A stretch of DNA of 64,000 bases, taken from positions 5,518,001 through 5,582,000 of the forward strand of contig OX352773.1 of NCBI GenBank assembly GCA_947095535.1, given 5' to 3'. A program made the position numbers and the translations under genes. The notes beneath the pieces were generated by a model. That model searched no databases. It had not been told where the DNA came from and was given only the letters and a program-made list of their open reading frames with translations. The number at the start of each line of letters is the position of its first letter. Position 1 is the first letter of the stretch. Shown piece by piece: positions 28,373 to 39,589 of this stretch. The DNA comes from Poecilobothrus nobilitatus (Eukaryota; Arthropoda; Insecta; Diptera; Dolichopodidae).

Positions 28373-29716
28373 ATTTATATATTTATAGAGGTAATTTTAT
28401 AAGGAAATATAATAAATTTAAAATACCATTTTATCCAAACTAAAATTAGAAGTTGGGTTCGACGAAAGAAAGTTTGAATAATAAAATTTTTCGGAATATT
28501 TTATAAAAAATATCTTGTGGTTGTCTATGTAACATTTTTTATTTTTATTTTTTTTAAACCTGTCATTAAATTTTTATATTGTCTAGACTAGGTGTTACAC
28601 CTTTGATTATTTTTCTCACTTAATTGAAATTAAATTATTTGTTTAAATTATATTTAAATTTTTTTAACAGATAATTTTAACTATATAATTTTTGAATTAA
28701 TTTCTTATTAATTTTGTTTTTTCAATAAAAACAAAAACATTATTTTTTTCCATTAAAATACTTAAAGGTCTAATTCCCTTTTTACCAAAAAAAAAAAATT
28801 TCTTGGAATTTATTACTTCATTGCCTGTCAATAGAAACTTAATTAAATTAAACAAAAACATGAATTGAAAAAAAAAAAAATACAACCCAAATAATTCTTC
28901 TAATTCTTCCTCTCCCCTTTTTTTTTTTATTTAAGAACTAATTATTTTGGCATAAAAAATTTAATTTATTTATTAAATGGTAAAAAACACGCAGAAAAAA
29001 AATCTTTTATCTTTTATTATCGGCATTTTCAAAAGCTCCCCTAATAATTTTTATTTTGTTTCGTTTTTTTTTTTTTTTTTAAGCCTAATTAAAATCGACC
29101 AAAAAGAAAAATCAAATATCATCATCATTGCCATTGTCAATTATAATATAGCATTTTATTTTATGTATAGTTAGTGGTATAGTTGAAAAGAGGGTGGTAA
29201 AGGAAGGAAGGAAATTTTGGAAAATATAGAAATATAACTAGTGAAAATCAATTTTTCCATTAACCCTTTTTTTTTGTTTTTTTTTTTTTTGTACTTCTTT
29301 TTGTTTCTGTTCGTTATATATTTTTAAAAGTATATGTATGATATTTATATGTACAATTATATGTACGAGTAAAACATAGATACAAACAATACAAAAGTGT
29401 ATTTTATAATACGGTGTTAAAAAATTCTATTACATATTTTTTTTATATATTTAATAAAAAGGCAATTTAAATCAATAATGTCAACATCTTAAAATGACGT
29501 TTAAAAAATATGAAGCCAATAAAATATTGATTAATTTTTTTTTTATTTTATAATAAGTATTGAAACTTTATTTAAAATTTAGGTAAAAAAGTAATTTTTT
29601 TTATGCTTGTACAATTACAGCATTGTATCAAATGATTTTTTAGGAAATTTATTTTGTAATAATATAAGATAAAATTACTTAAATGTATGCATAAGAATAT
29701 CCTTTTAAGTTAATAT

Positions 29717-29851
29717 TTTTTTATAGTGTATTCCCCTGCCACATAAATGTGACAAGAATTGAATTTTATTATTATTATGGGATTTGAACCAACACTCCCT
29801 CGGTTTTTTCACATATTTCATACACTTTTAGCCACTGGGCCACAGTCCCCA
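29717..29851 (-). mobile_element. tRNA-derived SINE, third copy, with target duplication
   Basis: Reverse-strand copy: head at about 29850, B-box complement GGGATTTGAAC at 29779-29789, and the 3' end matching the other copies' TGTCACATTTATGTGGCAG. A 10-bp duplication AAGTTAATAT is found at 29707-29716 and 29852-29861. The middle is replaced by a short (TAA)n run, so this copy is shorter, about 135 bp. Confidence 0.85.
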
Positions 29852-32800
29852 AAGTTAATATAACATTTTAATCTCTAATCCATTTATAATCCTTTATTTT
29901 ATCTTTTACTTTGCAATCAATGAACAAATTCATAAAAAGATAATTGAGGTGGAAAAGCATAACAACAATATTTAATAAGTTGGATTTGAAAGCCTTCAGC
30001 AATTTTTCGAATTTTATATATGACAAGTAATAATAAATATTTAGCTTAGAATAATGTATGCAATCAAATTGCTCGTTCCCGTACGATGATGAACATTTTT
30101 TTTTTGATATAAGCTAAGCTAAAGCGTCAGTAATCACTAAACTCAAGCATCATAGTGTACCTTCAAAATGTAGGAAAACCTTTATCGACAATAGTTTGTG
30201 TTAAGTTTTTTTTAGATTTATGGCCACGATGATATTACTCTCACGGAAAAAGTTTTGAAATCTTCTCAGATCCATGTCAGAGAGATTACATAAATCATGA
30301 AAAAATCAAGAACCAAAATATTTTCATCTTTTTCTTGACAGAGCAGAGAAAATGCTTCACGTTCTTTATAGTATTAATTTCTGTATAAAATCTACAATTA
30401 AGATCCACATACATATAGTTAATATTTTAGCATGTTGTCTACCGATAAAACAATGAACATACAATTTAAATTACATAAATATTTTAGAAATATTTCCTTT
30501 AAATAATTTTTGAAATTTTAAAATAGAGCGTGAATTGAAGAAAAAAAAAGAAATTCCTTCAAATAAAGTTAAAAAAAAAAACAAAAATATTTAAGAGAGA
30601 CAAAAAAATTGATTTTTTAATTTTTGATTTTGGTAAAAAATTCAGTCTTATTATTATAACAAATAACAAACTAAAATTGCATAAAAGTTTTTCTTTTGCT
30701 TTTTTTTATTAATTCTTTGTATTATTTTAAATTTTTTAATTAATTTTTTATATTTGCATGATAAAAAAAAAATTACATACTTCCTTAACGTTTTATCTTA
30801 AATAATATAAAATTTATATAGATTGGGAAAATTCTAATACAGTTTTTTTTTTATTTAAATTTTCTTCTCTTCCTATATTTTTTATATAGTTGTTGTTTTA
30901 ATTTCTAACCGCTCCCGGAACTTTTTAGAATCTATTTCTAAAAATATTTCTGTGGTTTTATTCTTTTTTTTTTCTCATTTTTGATTTGTTTGTTAAAAAT
31001 TTTTTTTTAAATAAATTCCGTTCATTTTTCTTCTTTTTTTTTCTTTTTGGACGCGAATTTTAATATTTGTTTTTCAATTTTTCTTTTAAACTCTAAGTAT
31101 AATATATTTGTAAATAATTTTAACTTTATTTAATATTGTAATAATAATAATCCTAAATTGCATTACATGAAGTTGTTAATTTGGACAAATTAAATAGGCG
31201 AGGGCTAATTTCACTTAAAACCATAACTACTCAAGAGCATCATAATTTTTTTAATACATTTATGTAGATCATGAAAAATTGTAACTACTTACATACATAT
31301 CTTAAGAAATTCATGATATTTTATTAATAAGTAACATTTAGTGGTCATACCTTGGGCTATATTGTACCTATATTGTACTCAATAATTCCAAACTTTCGAA
31401 ATCATTAAGTTACCATCCATCAAGATATTGGAAAAAAAAAAGCATTCAACGAACTGACTACATTATTGAAAATTTCAATACACTTAATAGAATTAATAGA
31501 TTAGTTATACCTTAATATTTTAAATGAAACTTTTAAATTGCTAAAACTCCTAAATAGTTAGTATATATAAAAAAAAAAAAATTTTTTTTTTGAATATATC
31601 TATTGCACAATATACTGATGGACTGACAGTTGAAAAACTTTGATTTAGTTTATAAACAATAAATATACTGATTATGATAGATAATAACTACCTACATTTT
31701 ACTAATATGTACTGATAAAATTGACAACGTTTACGCACAGTCATTAAATTATCATAAGTTTATGTAACTTAACTTATCAATAAGGACTTTTTTTACACAC
31801 TTTTTACATACATTTTATACATTTTACGTAGTTACGGTTATTACGATAACGATAACAAATTCAAGTGTTTATAAAAAGCGTTTTATTTTTCTTTATATAT
31901 ATACATATATATATACATATATATATACATATATATATGCAATGGTTCATCATTTGTTTAAATAACAGAGAAATAAAAATTTTTTTTTTCTATTTATCAA
32001 AAAAATAAAGAAAAAAAAAACAAATCACAAATTGTTTTACAAAAAAAAAAAAAAAATTTTTTTTTACGCGAATAACAGAAATTATTCATTATTTTATATA
32101 TATACGTAATAGAAAATGATGAGTTGTTGAATAAATGCATTATGCATTATTATAATGCAATGCACTTGACTTGTTCCAGATACTAAGTAGTTACATATAT
32201 ATATATATATGTACATTTACTTATATATGTATATATAATATTATTATAACTGACAATAGAAAAAAATAAATAGTTATATGTAAAATTTAATAATTTTATG
32301 ATAAAAATTGTAAAAGATATTTCTGAACTATATTTTAACAATTCATATTTTAATATTATATAAAAAAAATTTTTTTTTTCTTGTTTTTTTTTTAATAAAA
32401 TTAGTAATTTATAACATTTAAATAAAAAAAAAAAAATTATAAAAATAGAAAAGTGTGCTTTAAATTTACTTAATTCGAATAAATTGGTTTAATTTAACTG
32501 AAAAGGTAAAATTAAATTAATTATTTCGATTCTAATAAAAAGTTTAGAATGGAAATTAAGTATTTTAGAATTTCTTTAGTTCGTTGAAAAATTTTTTTAA
32601 TGAAAAAAATTGTTTTTTAATAAAATTATTTTGACACAAATTTATTAAATAAATAAATATTTTTCCTGGAAATTTCAATTAAGTAAATGAATAATTATAT
32701 AAGTGTCTTTAATTAAAATGTTAATAAATAATAAATATGTCTTTGGGTATGATGTTCATACATATATATAAAAGATTTTATTTTATTGTGTTTATGTTTA

Positions 32801-33089
32801 TTAAATGTTTTAAATTTATCAAAAACAAAAATTTTTTGTTATTTTAAACACTAATATTAAAATACATAATTTTTTTTATAAAACGTACACACCTATTAAC
32901 TATTCAAAATTAATTCTACATTTCATAGAAATTTTGAAAATTTAATTTTCTCAATTTCGACGTACTAAACATTTTTTCGAAGTTCCGTAATATAATTCTC
33001 AAATAGGGGTGCCACTTTTACTCCAATTGGAGCAATTAATCCAATTTTGTGATGAAAAATTATCTACTCCCTCTTCGACCAATTTACTG

Positions 33090-33279
33090 GTTTTTCCCTA
33101 AAAAAATTTTTTTATTATTTTATTATTTTATTTCAGAGTACTTATATGATTACTTTAAGAGCTCAGCAACAGCTGAGAGAAAATTTTCATCACTAAACTT
33201 ATTAAAAACTAATTTTAGGAACAAATTAACCATTGAAAGTTCAAATCGTACAAAATTTAATTTTAACAAAAGATTTTGA
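33090..33279 (+). pseudogene. hAT transposase C-terminal dimerisation fragment
   Basis: The frame encodes YFKSSATAERKFSSLNLLKT then NFRNKLTIESSN, which follows the hAT C-terminal dimerisation motif (xSATAERSFSxLKxxKTxLRNxMxxERL in the family). Only this end is seen. Upstream residues are low-complexity, and no catalytic region is found nearby, so this is a relic. Confidence 0.62.
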
Positions 33280-33311
33280 GATGGAGGAATTTTCCTCACC
33301 TATATATAGAG

Positions 33312-33757
33312 GCCAGACGAGACAGTACTAGAAAGATAGTGCACAAATACGTGAACATTTTTTACAATACTTTTACATTTTTTCAACTATTTTCTCCACT
33401 GTCTTGACATTTTTCTAGCTAGTAATTGAAATATTAATTTGACACTGTGAACAATTAAAAATGGTGACAAATAAAAAACAACATGCTTTTCAAATAAATG
33501 TTTTGCGGTTGTTTTATTTTTAATTTGATATTTTCTTTGTGTCTATTTTAAACATGAATCTTTTTGAAAAAATATAAAATAAAATGGAAAAATTTTGATA
33601 AAATATAAAATACTTAAACTTGAAAAATTTTGATAATAAATGAAATGTCTTCATAGTAAAAATGCCTCATACGTCACACAGACATATTACACAGATATAT
33701 TAGAATTTGGCATTTCGTATTACACACTCGTAAGATAATAATACTGTCTCGTCTGGC
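33312..33757. mobile_element. TIR element (MITE), 446 bp
   Basis: Sixteen-bp inverted repeats GCCAGACGAGACAGTA at 33312-33327 and its exact complement at 33742-33757. The interior has no coding capacity. It begins 33 bp after the hAT relic. No clear target duplication. Confidence 0.75.
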
Positions 33758-33759
33758 TG

Positions 33760-36640
33760 CCGACTCAAAGCTTTTACATTTACTTATATATAGGTAGGTT
33801 ATGTAAGTATATGTTATACTTATTTTATAATTCTTTTAAATGAATTTGTTTTAATTTGCTTTGAAAATGAAAAAAGGAAATAATTTTTACGATATAAAAA
33901 ACTGAAATACAATAAGTAAATTTATAAAAATAATCGAAAAAAGGTTTTTCTTTCCAAGTTTTCTTTAAAAAAAAATTTTTGATTATTAAAACCAAAACAA
34001 TTGTAAAAATAAGAAAATATTCTAAATTCATAGTTGATAAGAATAATAATGTAATCTGAACACTAAATTTAAAAGATATAAATACATACATATATTGTTT
34101 CAACTTTTGCTCCTTTTTTAGCTCCATTTACTCAACTTTTTTGATCCATTTATTCCAAAAACTTTATGTTCAAAAGGCAACGCTATAGTGTCACTTCCTA
34201 TGTGTAATGTAAAATAAATGTAAAAAATCTACGAAAGAAATTTCATTCATATTTCATGGTAAATAAGTAAATGATCCTGTTTTTTTTTTGTTACAAAATA
34301 ATAATAATTATTTATAAATAATAAAAATGCTAACTAATCAAACTCTATGGAAAATTTTTTGAGCTATTAAATACTAATCAAAATATTCAAAGAAGTAACA
34401 AAATTCTTATTCTTCTAGAATTTTTTATTTTACTAGTTAGTATTTATTGGTATTTTTTTTATTTATGAAATTCATATTGCAATAAATGATGAGACCATAG
34501 AAACATAATAATTGTCAATATAAAAAAAGAAATTGGTACCTTATTTAGAGACACATAGTTGAAAATAATTAAAAAAAAAAAAAAACAAATAAATGAAAGA
34601 TACTTAAATGAAAGTTTTGTTCATCTTATTTCCCAAAGTTATTTTATAAGTAAAAATAAATTTCCTTAAATTTGTTAAAAGTTAGTGGGTCATGTTTTTA
34701 TCACAAAATCTGAATTCAAAATTATTTAGTATAACAATCTTGACAGTCTTAAATAAGAGGATAATAGGTATCCCAGGAGCTAAGGCATCAAGAAAAAGGA
34801 ATTTTATAAGAAGAATGTAAAGCAAATCGCCTAAAATACTTTATATATTATAAGTTAATTTAATATTAAAAAATGCATCTTAATAATTTTATGTGACAAA
34901 TATAATGACTATTATAATATCATATTTTAAGTTAAATAACAAACCATTGTTTTCTAAAATAATAAAAGAACCTAAATATAAAATAAATTTCAAAAAAAAA
35001 AAAATATTTATATAAATATTAGGTATATAAAATGAAATCGTTAATAATTGAGTTTTATAGTTTAATCCTTAACTGAATAAAGTTTTAAATGTGATAAAAA
35101 AACTATAATTTATATTAGTAAATGTTAGTGTTTTTTTTTTTTTTAATTTTAAATTTAATTTTTTTATAAAGTTGTATTGGAATATTAATTTAATTTATGA
35201 CTGACTGTCCATTTATTTATTTATAGTGGCATATAATGACAGAACTAAGTACTATAAAATTTAGAATTAAACCTTCAGTTTAAATGTTGTTAATTATATA
35301 TATAGTTATTAGTGGGTAATATAGAAATTAAAAAGTTTTCTTCTTTCATTTCCAAAAGAAATCTTTTTTGATATTTGATATTATTATTTATGTTATAAAA
35401 TATGTTTTTTTCTAAACTTTTAAGAAAACGAAAATATTGTATTATACTCTTCTTTATTTATTTATTTATATTAATATTACAAAACCACATAGGATATTGC
35501 AATATTACAAAACCATTGGCTACTAAAGCCATTACAGGTCGAATATTATTAAATTATACACTAATATTACTTATTTGGTTATATTCTATATTTACACAAT
35601 TATTTGGTATAGCAAGAGGAATTTATTTTCAATTAATAAAACTTGTGCTATCTGTGCAGGATTTGAACCGGCACTTTCTCGGTTAATAAGCCTTAAGCAT
35701 GTGGCTAGACCACCGAGGCTCCTCATAAAACGGAATAAATTTTCTGAAATGACAAAATATAGAAACAAAAATTGCATACTTATAGGTTGGGGTTTTAATA
35801 TGCCAATAGTCAGTAAATTGGCCAATATGCCAATTGATGATAAAGATGAAAACAAAAATGAAAATTTATACTTTTAATATAAACTTTACAAAAATTTCAG
35901 TATATGTACAATATCTATATCTAGCCATTAAATTTATTTACTGTCATTATAAAAACGATTAAATTTATGCTTTATTTTTTTATGCTCGAATTTAAACTTT
36001 GTTGGCCTTTTTGTAGGTGTCAACCATACACTTGTTCATTTATTAAACGATTTTTTTTTTTTTAATGGAAAACATGTAATTACTTATTTGTTTATTTTCT
36101 TTTTTTTTAGTAAGTATTTTACTTTTATTTCAGTTTATGTACAGCAGCTCATATACATTTTCAACTATTATGGTCTTCAAAAAAAAAAGAAAATAAAAAA
36201 GAAAGTTTATCTTTTTAATTAAAAAATTTTATTACTGACTTACTTTGTTTTTGGTTTTTTGTTATTCTTTTTTTTTTTTTTAAATAAAGTAAAATTATGC
36301 GTAATAAATATAATTTATTAATGTTTATTGTTTGAAAAATAATGTCCAAGAGTCCAGAATTTTAAAAATAACAAAATTGGATTATTTTTGGTAGTAATTT
36401 TAATTAGAATTTAGAATTATTTATAATGTATATTGACTTACTTTTGACAAAAAACTGATAACCAAATGACTTCGTTAAAACTTTGTAAATTTGATAACAG
36501 TAAAAATAGTTTTGAATTAAAATTAAATTTTCAAGGTTTTATTAAATATACTTTAGTTTATATAATGTAAAAAAAAAAAAAAAATTTAAGTTATGAATAA
36601 ATTCGAATATTGCAAAAAATCAATGTATTTATAGGTACAA
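33760..36640. other. A/T-rich spacer around the 35.7-kb SINE head
   Basis: Frames of up to 100 codons (33825-34127 minus, 35402-35877 plus) are low-complexity; the 35.6-35.9 kb frames simply read through the SINE head in both directions. No gene is supported. Confidence 0.7.
35655..35724 (-). mobile_element. tRNA-like SINE head, fourth copy
   Basis: On the minus strand the segment starts GGAGCCTCGGTGGTCTAGCC, contains ACCGAG and the B box GGTTCAAATCC (complement at 35659-35669). The head matches the 46.9-kb SINE. The acceptor stem cannot be closed, so it is not a tRNA gene. The tail is not recognisable and boundaries are approximate. Confidence 0.65.
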
Positions 36641-36649
36641 GGTTACAAC

Positions 36650-37060
36650 AACTTGTTGTTGTTGTTGTTTGGAAGAGGATGTGTGACTGCCCTTTGACCT
36701 AGGCCTTCTGCTGCGACGAGTTGTGTTCCCTTGCTCAATGGTCCGGTCGCCACATTTAGCGTCTCATCGAGCCAAACAATCCTTCTTGATGCATTTTCAT
36801 AAAATGTTAAGTGGACATTAGCATAGAACGTGAAGTACAGTTTCTGCCTCTTGTCCGCATCCCCTCCATAAATTTGTTTCTGCTATGCTTATCTGTTCGG
36901 GTTGAGCTCTTATCATAAGATGGCCTATTATACTGATCCACATAAAAAGTCTCAGATGCATTCTATTAAGTTTTAGATTTCTTTTTGTCTTTTTACTGTT
37001 TGGTTCACTCCAGAATTCAAATTGGTTCACCCCAGAATTAATTTGAACAGATAACCCATT
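36650..37060 (-). pseudogene. 3' end of a decayed non-LTR retrotransposon
   Basis: The minus-strand frame encodes LRLFMWISIIGHLMIRAQPE and then WRGCGQEAETVLHVLC, matching the C-terminal Cys/His region (CxxC...ETxxHxLC) of LINE ORF2 proteins; a TAA follows the last Cys where the family usually continues with Glu-Cys-Pro. Downstream on the same strand the sequence runs about 150 nt and ends in a short (AAC)n tail at 36650-36670, a typical LINE 3' end. GC content is clearly higher than in flanking DNA. Confidence 0.75.
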
Positions 37061-38042
37061 TTAATTGATTCGATTTTGATAAAATATAAAAACAAATGTA
37101 TTAGAAATCAGTTAATTAATTAGTCAGTATTGTCATAAATCTGATTATAGATTTTATATATGTAAAACAAATTAACTTAGCTGAATTTATTTAATGTAAT
37201 TATTACTATGTTTTTATGGAATATATGAACCGAAAGTTTTACTAAGTATTAAACAATTAGATAAATCCATATAAATCTTTTTTTTTGTTAATTTTTATTA
37301 CGTTTACAAATCATGTTTAAGTCAAGTCAAGTCTCAACATTAAAAAAAAAAAAATTGTGATAAGTATCAATTGTTATATTGTTTTCGTTATATTACACTT
37401 AATATGTTATTGTTTTTTATTTTAAATTACTACATGGGAGAAAATTATATGAATGTTTGTTTCTTATTAACTTAATAGTGTAATTAACATGAGTTAAAAA
37501 TTATTTTAGTAAATGATTAATACAATAAAACTTTTATTTTATTAAATTGACTTGTAAGTTTGTACTATTTTTAGATCAAATAATAATAACATTTAAATAG
37601 TAGTTTAAAATTAATAAAAAATAAGTAAGTAATAAATTATTTAGCAGGTTTATAAGCAGAGTTGCCAGAAGTTATTCAGCTAAAATCTAAAAATTAAAAA
37701 ATAAAGTCCCTAAAAGTTGCTAAGACGAAAATTAGAGCAAATAAAAACTACCTATAGGTACTTTTAAATTAAAATCACATTTTATTCATAAATAATGCTA
37801 TTATACAAAATAAAAATCTGTAATGCTTCATTTGAATAATTGGGTCGTTTTGTAATTTACGCGTTTTTTAAATATGCCATATGTTTTTTTTAATATGCCA
37901 AAAAAATATATTTTTTTTTTTCTAATTCTTAAGTTTTTTTTTTATTATTCGCATCTATATAATAAATAATTACTACGTTATCAACAAGGCAGTGATCAAA
38001 CTCTTTAAATTAATCAATTATTAGCAAATTTATTTACATTAG

Positions 38043-38740
38043 TCCATGGAGGTGATTTCAAATTCTCTTGATTTTTCGGTATCTTTCTTTTTAGCTTTTC
38101 CCATTTTCAAATACATTTTTATAAAATGGTAACTCTATGGTAACTATCACCTTCATGTACCCATGGTATTCCTTCGTGGATCCATGGAGGTGAAATTTTA
38201 CAGCAAATAACGTTATAAATGCTATTCAAATATTTTCTGGTTAACAAAATATTAGAAATTCACAATATTATATAAAATTATATTAAATTTTATATATATT
38301 TTATTGGTAAGCATTTAAAATATATTTTTATGAATCATCTTGGAGGTGACAATATAATAACCTACATATACCTGAAAAAAATCACAAACTTGTCTCTAAC
38401 AAAAAAAAATTAATTTATCAAACCTTCCACTTTAACACATAACACAGAATTAAATATATGTTGCTCTAGTTTCTAATTTCGTATCGCAAATAGACTTAAG
38501 AAAAACAACAAAATACAACCTCAAAAAAGCCGTTACAATAACATAGTGAGTGTAACGAAGAACCAAATTTCATTTTTTAAAAAATTATGCTAAATAAATA
38601 TTTCTATTTGAAAGTGAAATTTAGTACATTTCGATTTTCAATTTATTATAAAGAATATTTTGACATGTTTTGAAATGTTGCTTTGGGGTTTTGAATTTTA
38701 AACCTCGGAGTAGTAACACTCCATGAAGGTGAATTTTCAT
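38043..38740. repeat. Scattered copies of a CCATGGAGGTGA word
   Basis: TCCATGGAGGTGA-like words occur at 38043, 38181, 38337 and 38720 on the plus strand and inverted at 38147-38166. Spacing is irregular. They lie directly left of the foldback element and may be part of an older, larger repeat. Function unknown. Confidence 0.4.
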
Positions 38741-38791
38741 ATGAAATGAACAATTTTTCAATAAAATACAATTAAAAATTTAATGGAATAA

Positions 38792-39584
38792 TCACCCATA
38801 TTCTTGAAGACTTATCATACGAAGAGTATCACTGACGCGATGATTTGTCATTTTGCAAGACTTTTCCTACGAAGCGATAGCCATTTTCTATCACGGCAAA
38901 ATTCTTGTACGATAAATATCACTTTTAAGTAATTCTTAGGAATAAAGTATTTTTTTTTAGTTTTTAGTTAAGTTTAAATAAAAATATAAAAATGGATAGA
39001 GTGGAAAGGAAGTGTGTACATAATTAAAAATAAATTAGTGTTTTAATGAATGTTGTTTTTGTTTAGTATATTTTACAAATTTTTGTTTTATATATTGAAC
39101 TAACATCGGAGTACATACATATTTGTAAGTTGCAAGAAGCCCCCGTATCTTGCGAACTAGAAGTCGGACCGACATGATTTAAAAAAGGTACTCCCTCATT
39201 TTGTTGTAGAATTAAAATATAGAAGAAACTAGGGTGCCACTTTTTGGTACTTTTCTAATTTTTTTTTATTTTTAATTTCTATTACAGAATCGGGGACTAG
39301 CGTTTTTTTAACCACTTCGGTCCGACTTCTGGTTCGCAAGATACGACGGCTTCTTGCAACTTATGAATATGTACTTTCATTTACTATTTAAAAATCAAAC
39401 CTCTTTTTTAAATAATTTTAGCTGAACGTTTAAATATTGTAAAATTTTCATTTGACATTAAATTATTAAGTACCAACATAACAAAAATTTTCATCATGAG
39501 TCTTCGATAATTACAAATTTATATAGACGTGATGTGATACATATTTTCATCGCGTAAGTGATGAGTCGTCAAGAATATGGGTGA
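38792..39584. mobile_element. Foldback-type element, 793 bp
   Basis: Outer inverted repeats TCACCCATATTCTTGA at 38792-38807 and its exact complement at 39569-39584; similarity with gaps continues inward to GACGCGATGA (left) and the complement of TCATCGCGTAA (right), about 50 bp. ATAA flanks both ends (38788-38791, 39585-39588), a possible 4-bp duplication. On the left arm the AAGACTT...TACGAAG word occurs twice. A second long hairpin sits inside it. Confidence 0.75.
39116..39373. mobile_element. Inner hairpin/TIR element, 258 bp, nested in the foldback
   Basis: About 60-bp inverted arms: left 39116-39176, including GTAAGTTGCAAGAAGC and GAAGTCGGACCGA, and right 39313-39373 as near-perfect complement, separated by about 136 bp. 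Either a MITE inserted near the centre of the larger element or the inner arms of one multi-arm foldback. Non-coding. Confidence 0.8.
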
Positions 39585-39589
39585 ATAAG

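Larger units (their letters stand above)
27760..33040. other. Gene-free A/T-rich DNA with one SINE and microsatellites
   Basis: Besides the SINE at 29.7 kb and the TA run at 28.3 kb nothing is recognised. The patch 30060-30400 is less A/T-rich but has no convincing frame. Confidence 0.65.

Noticed and set aside
35655..35724. Possible tRNA gene on the minus strand
   Set aside because: B box is good but the acceptor stem cannot pair and the T stem has a mismatch; the head matches the SINE family.
35592..35877. Overlapping frames of 87-100 codons on both strands
   Set aside because: They read through a tRNA-like SINE head in both directions; no protein family resemblance.
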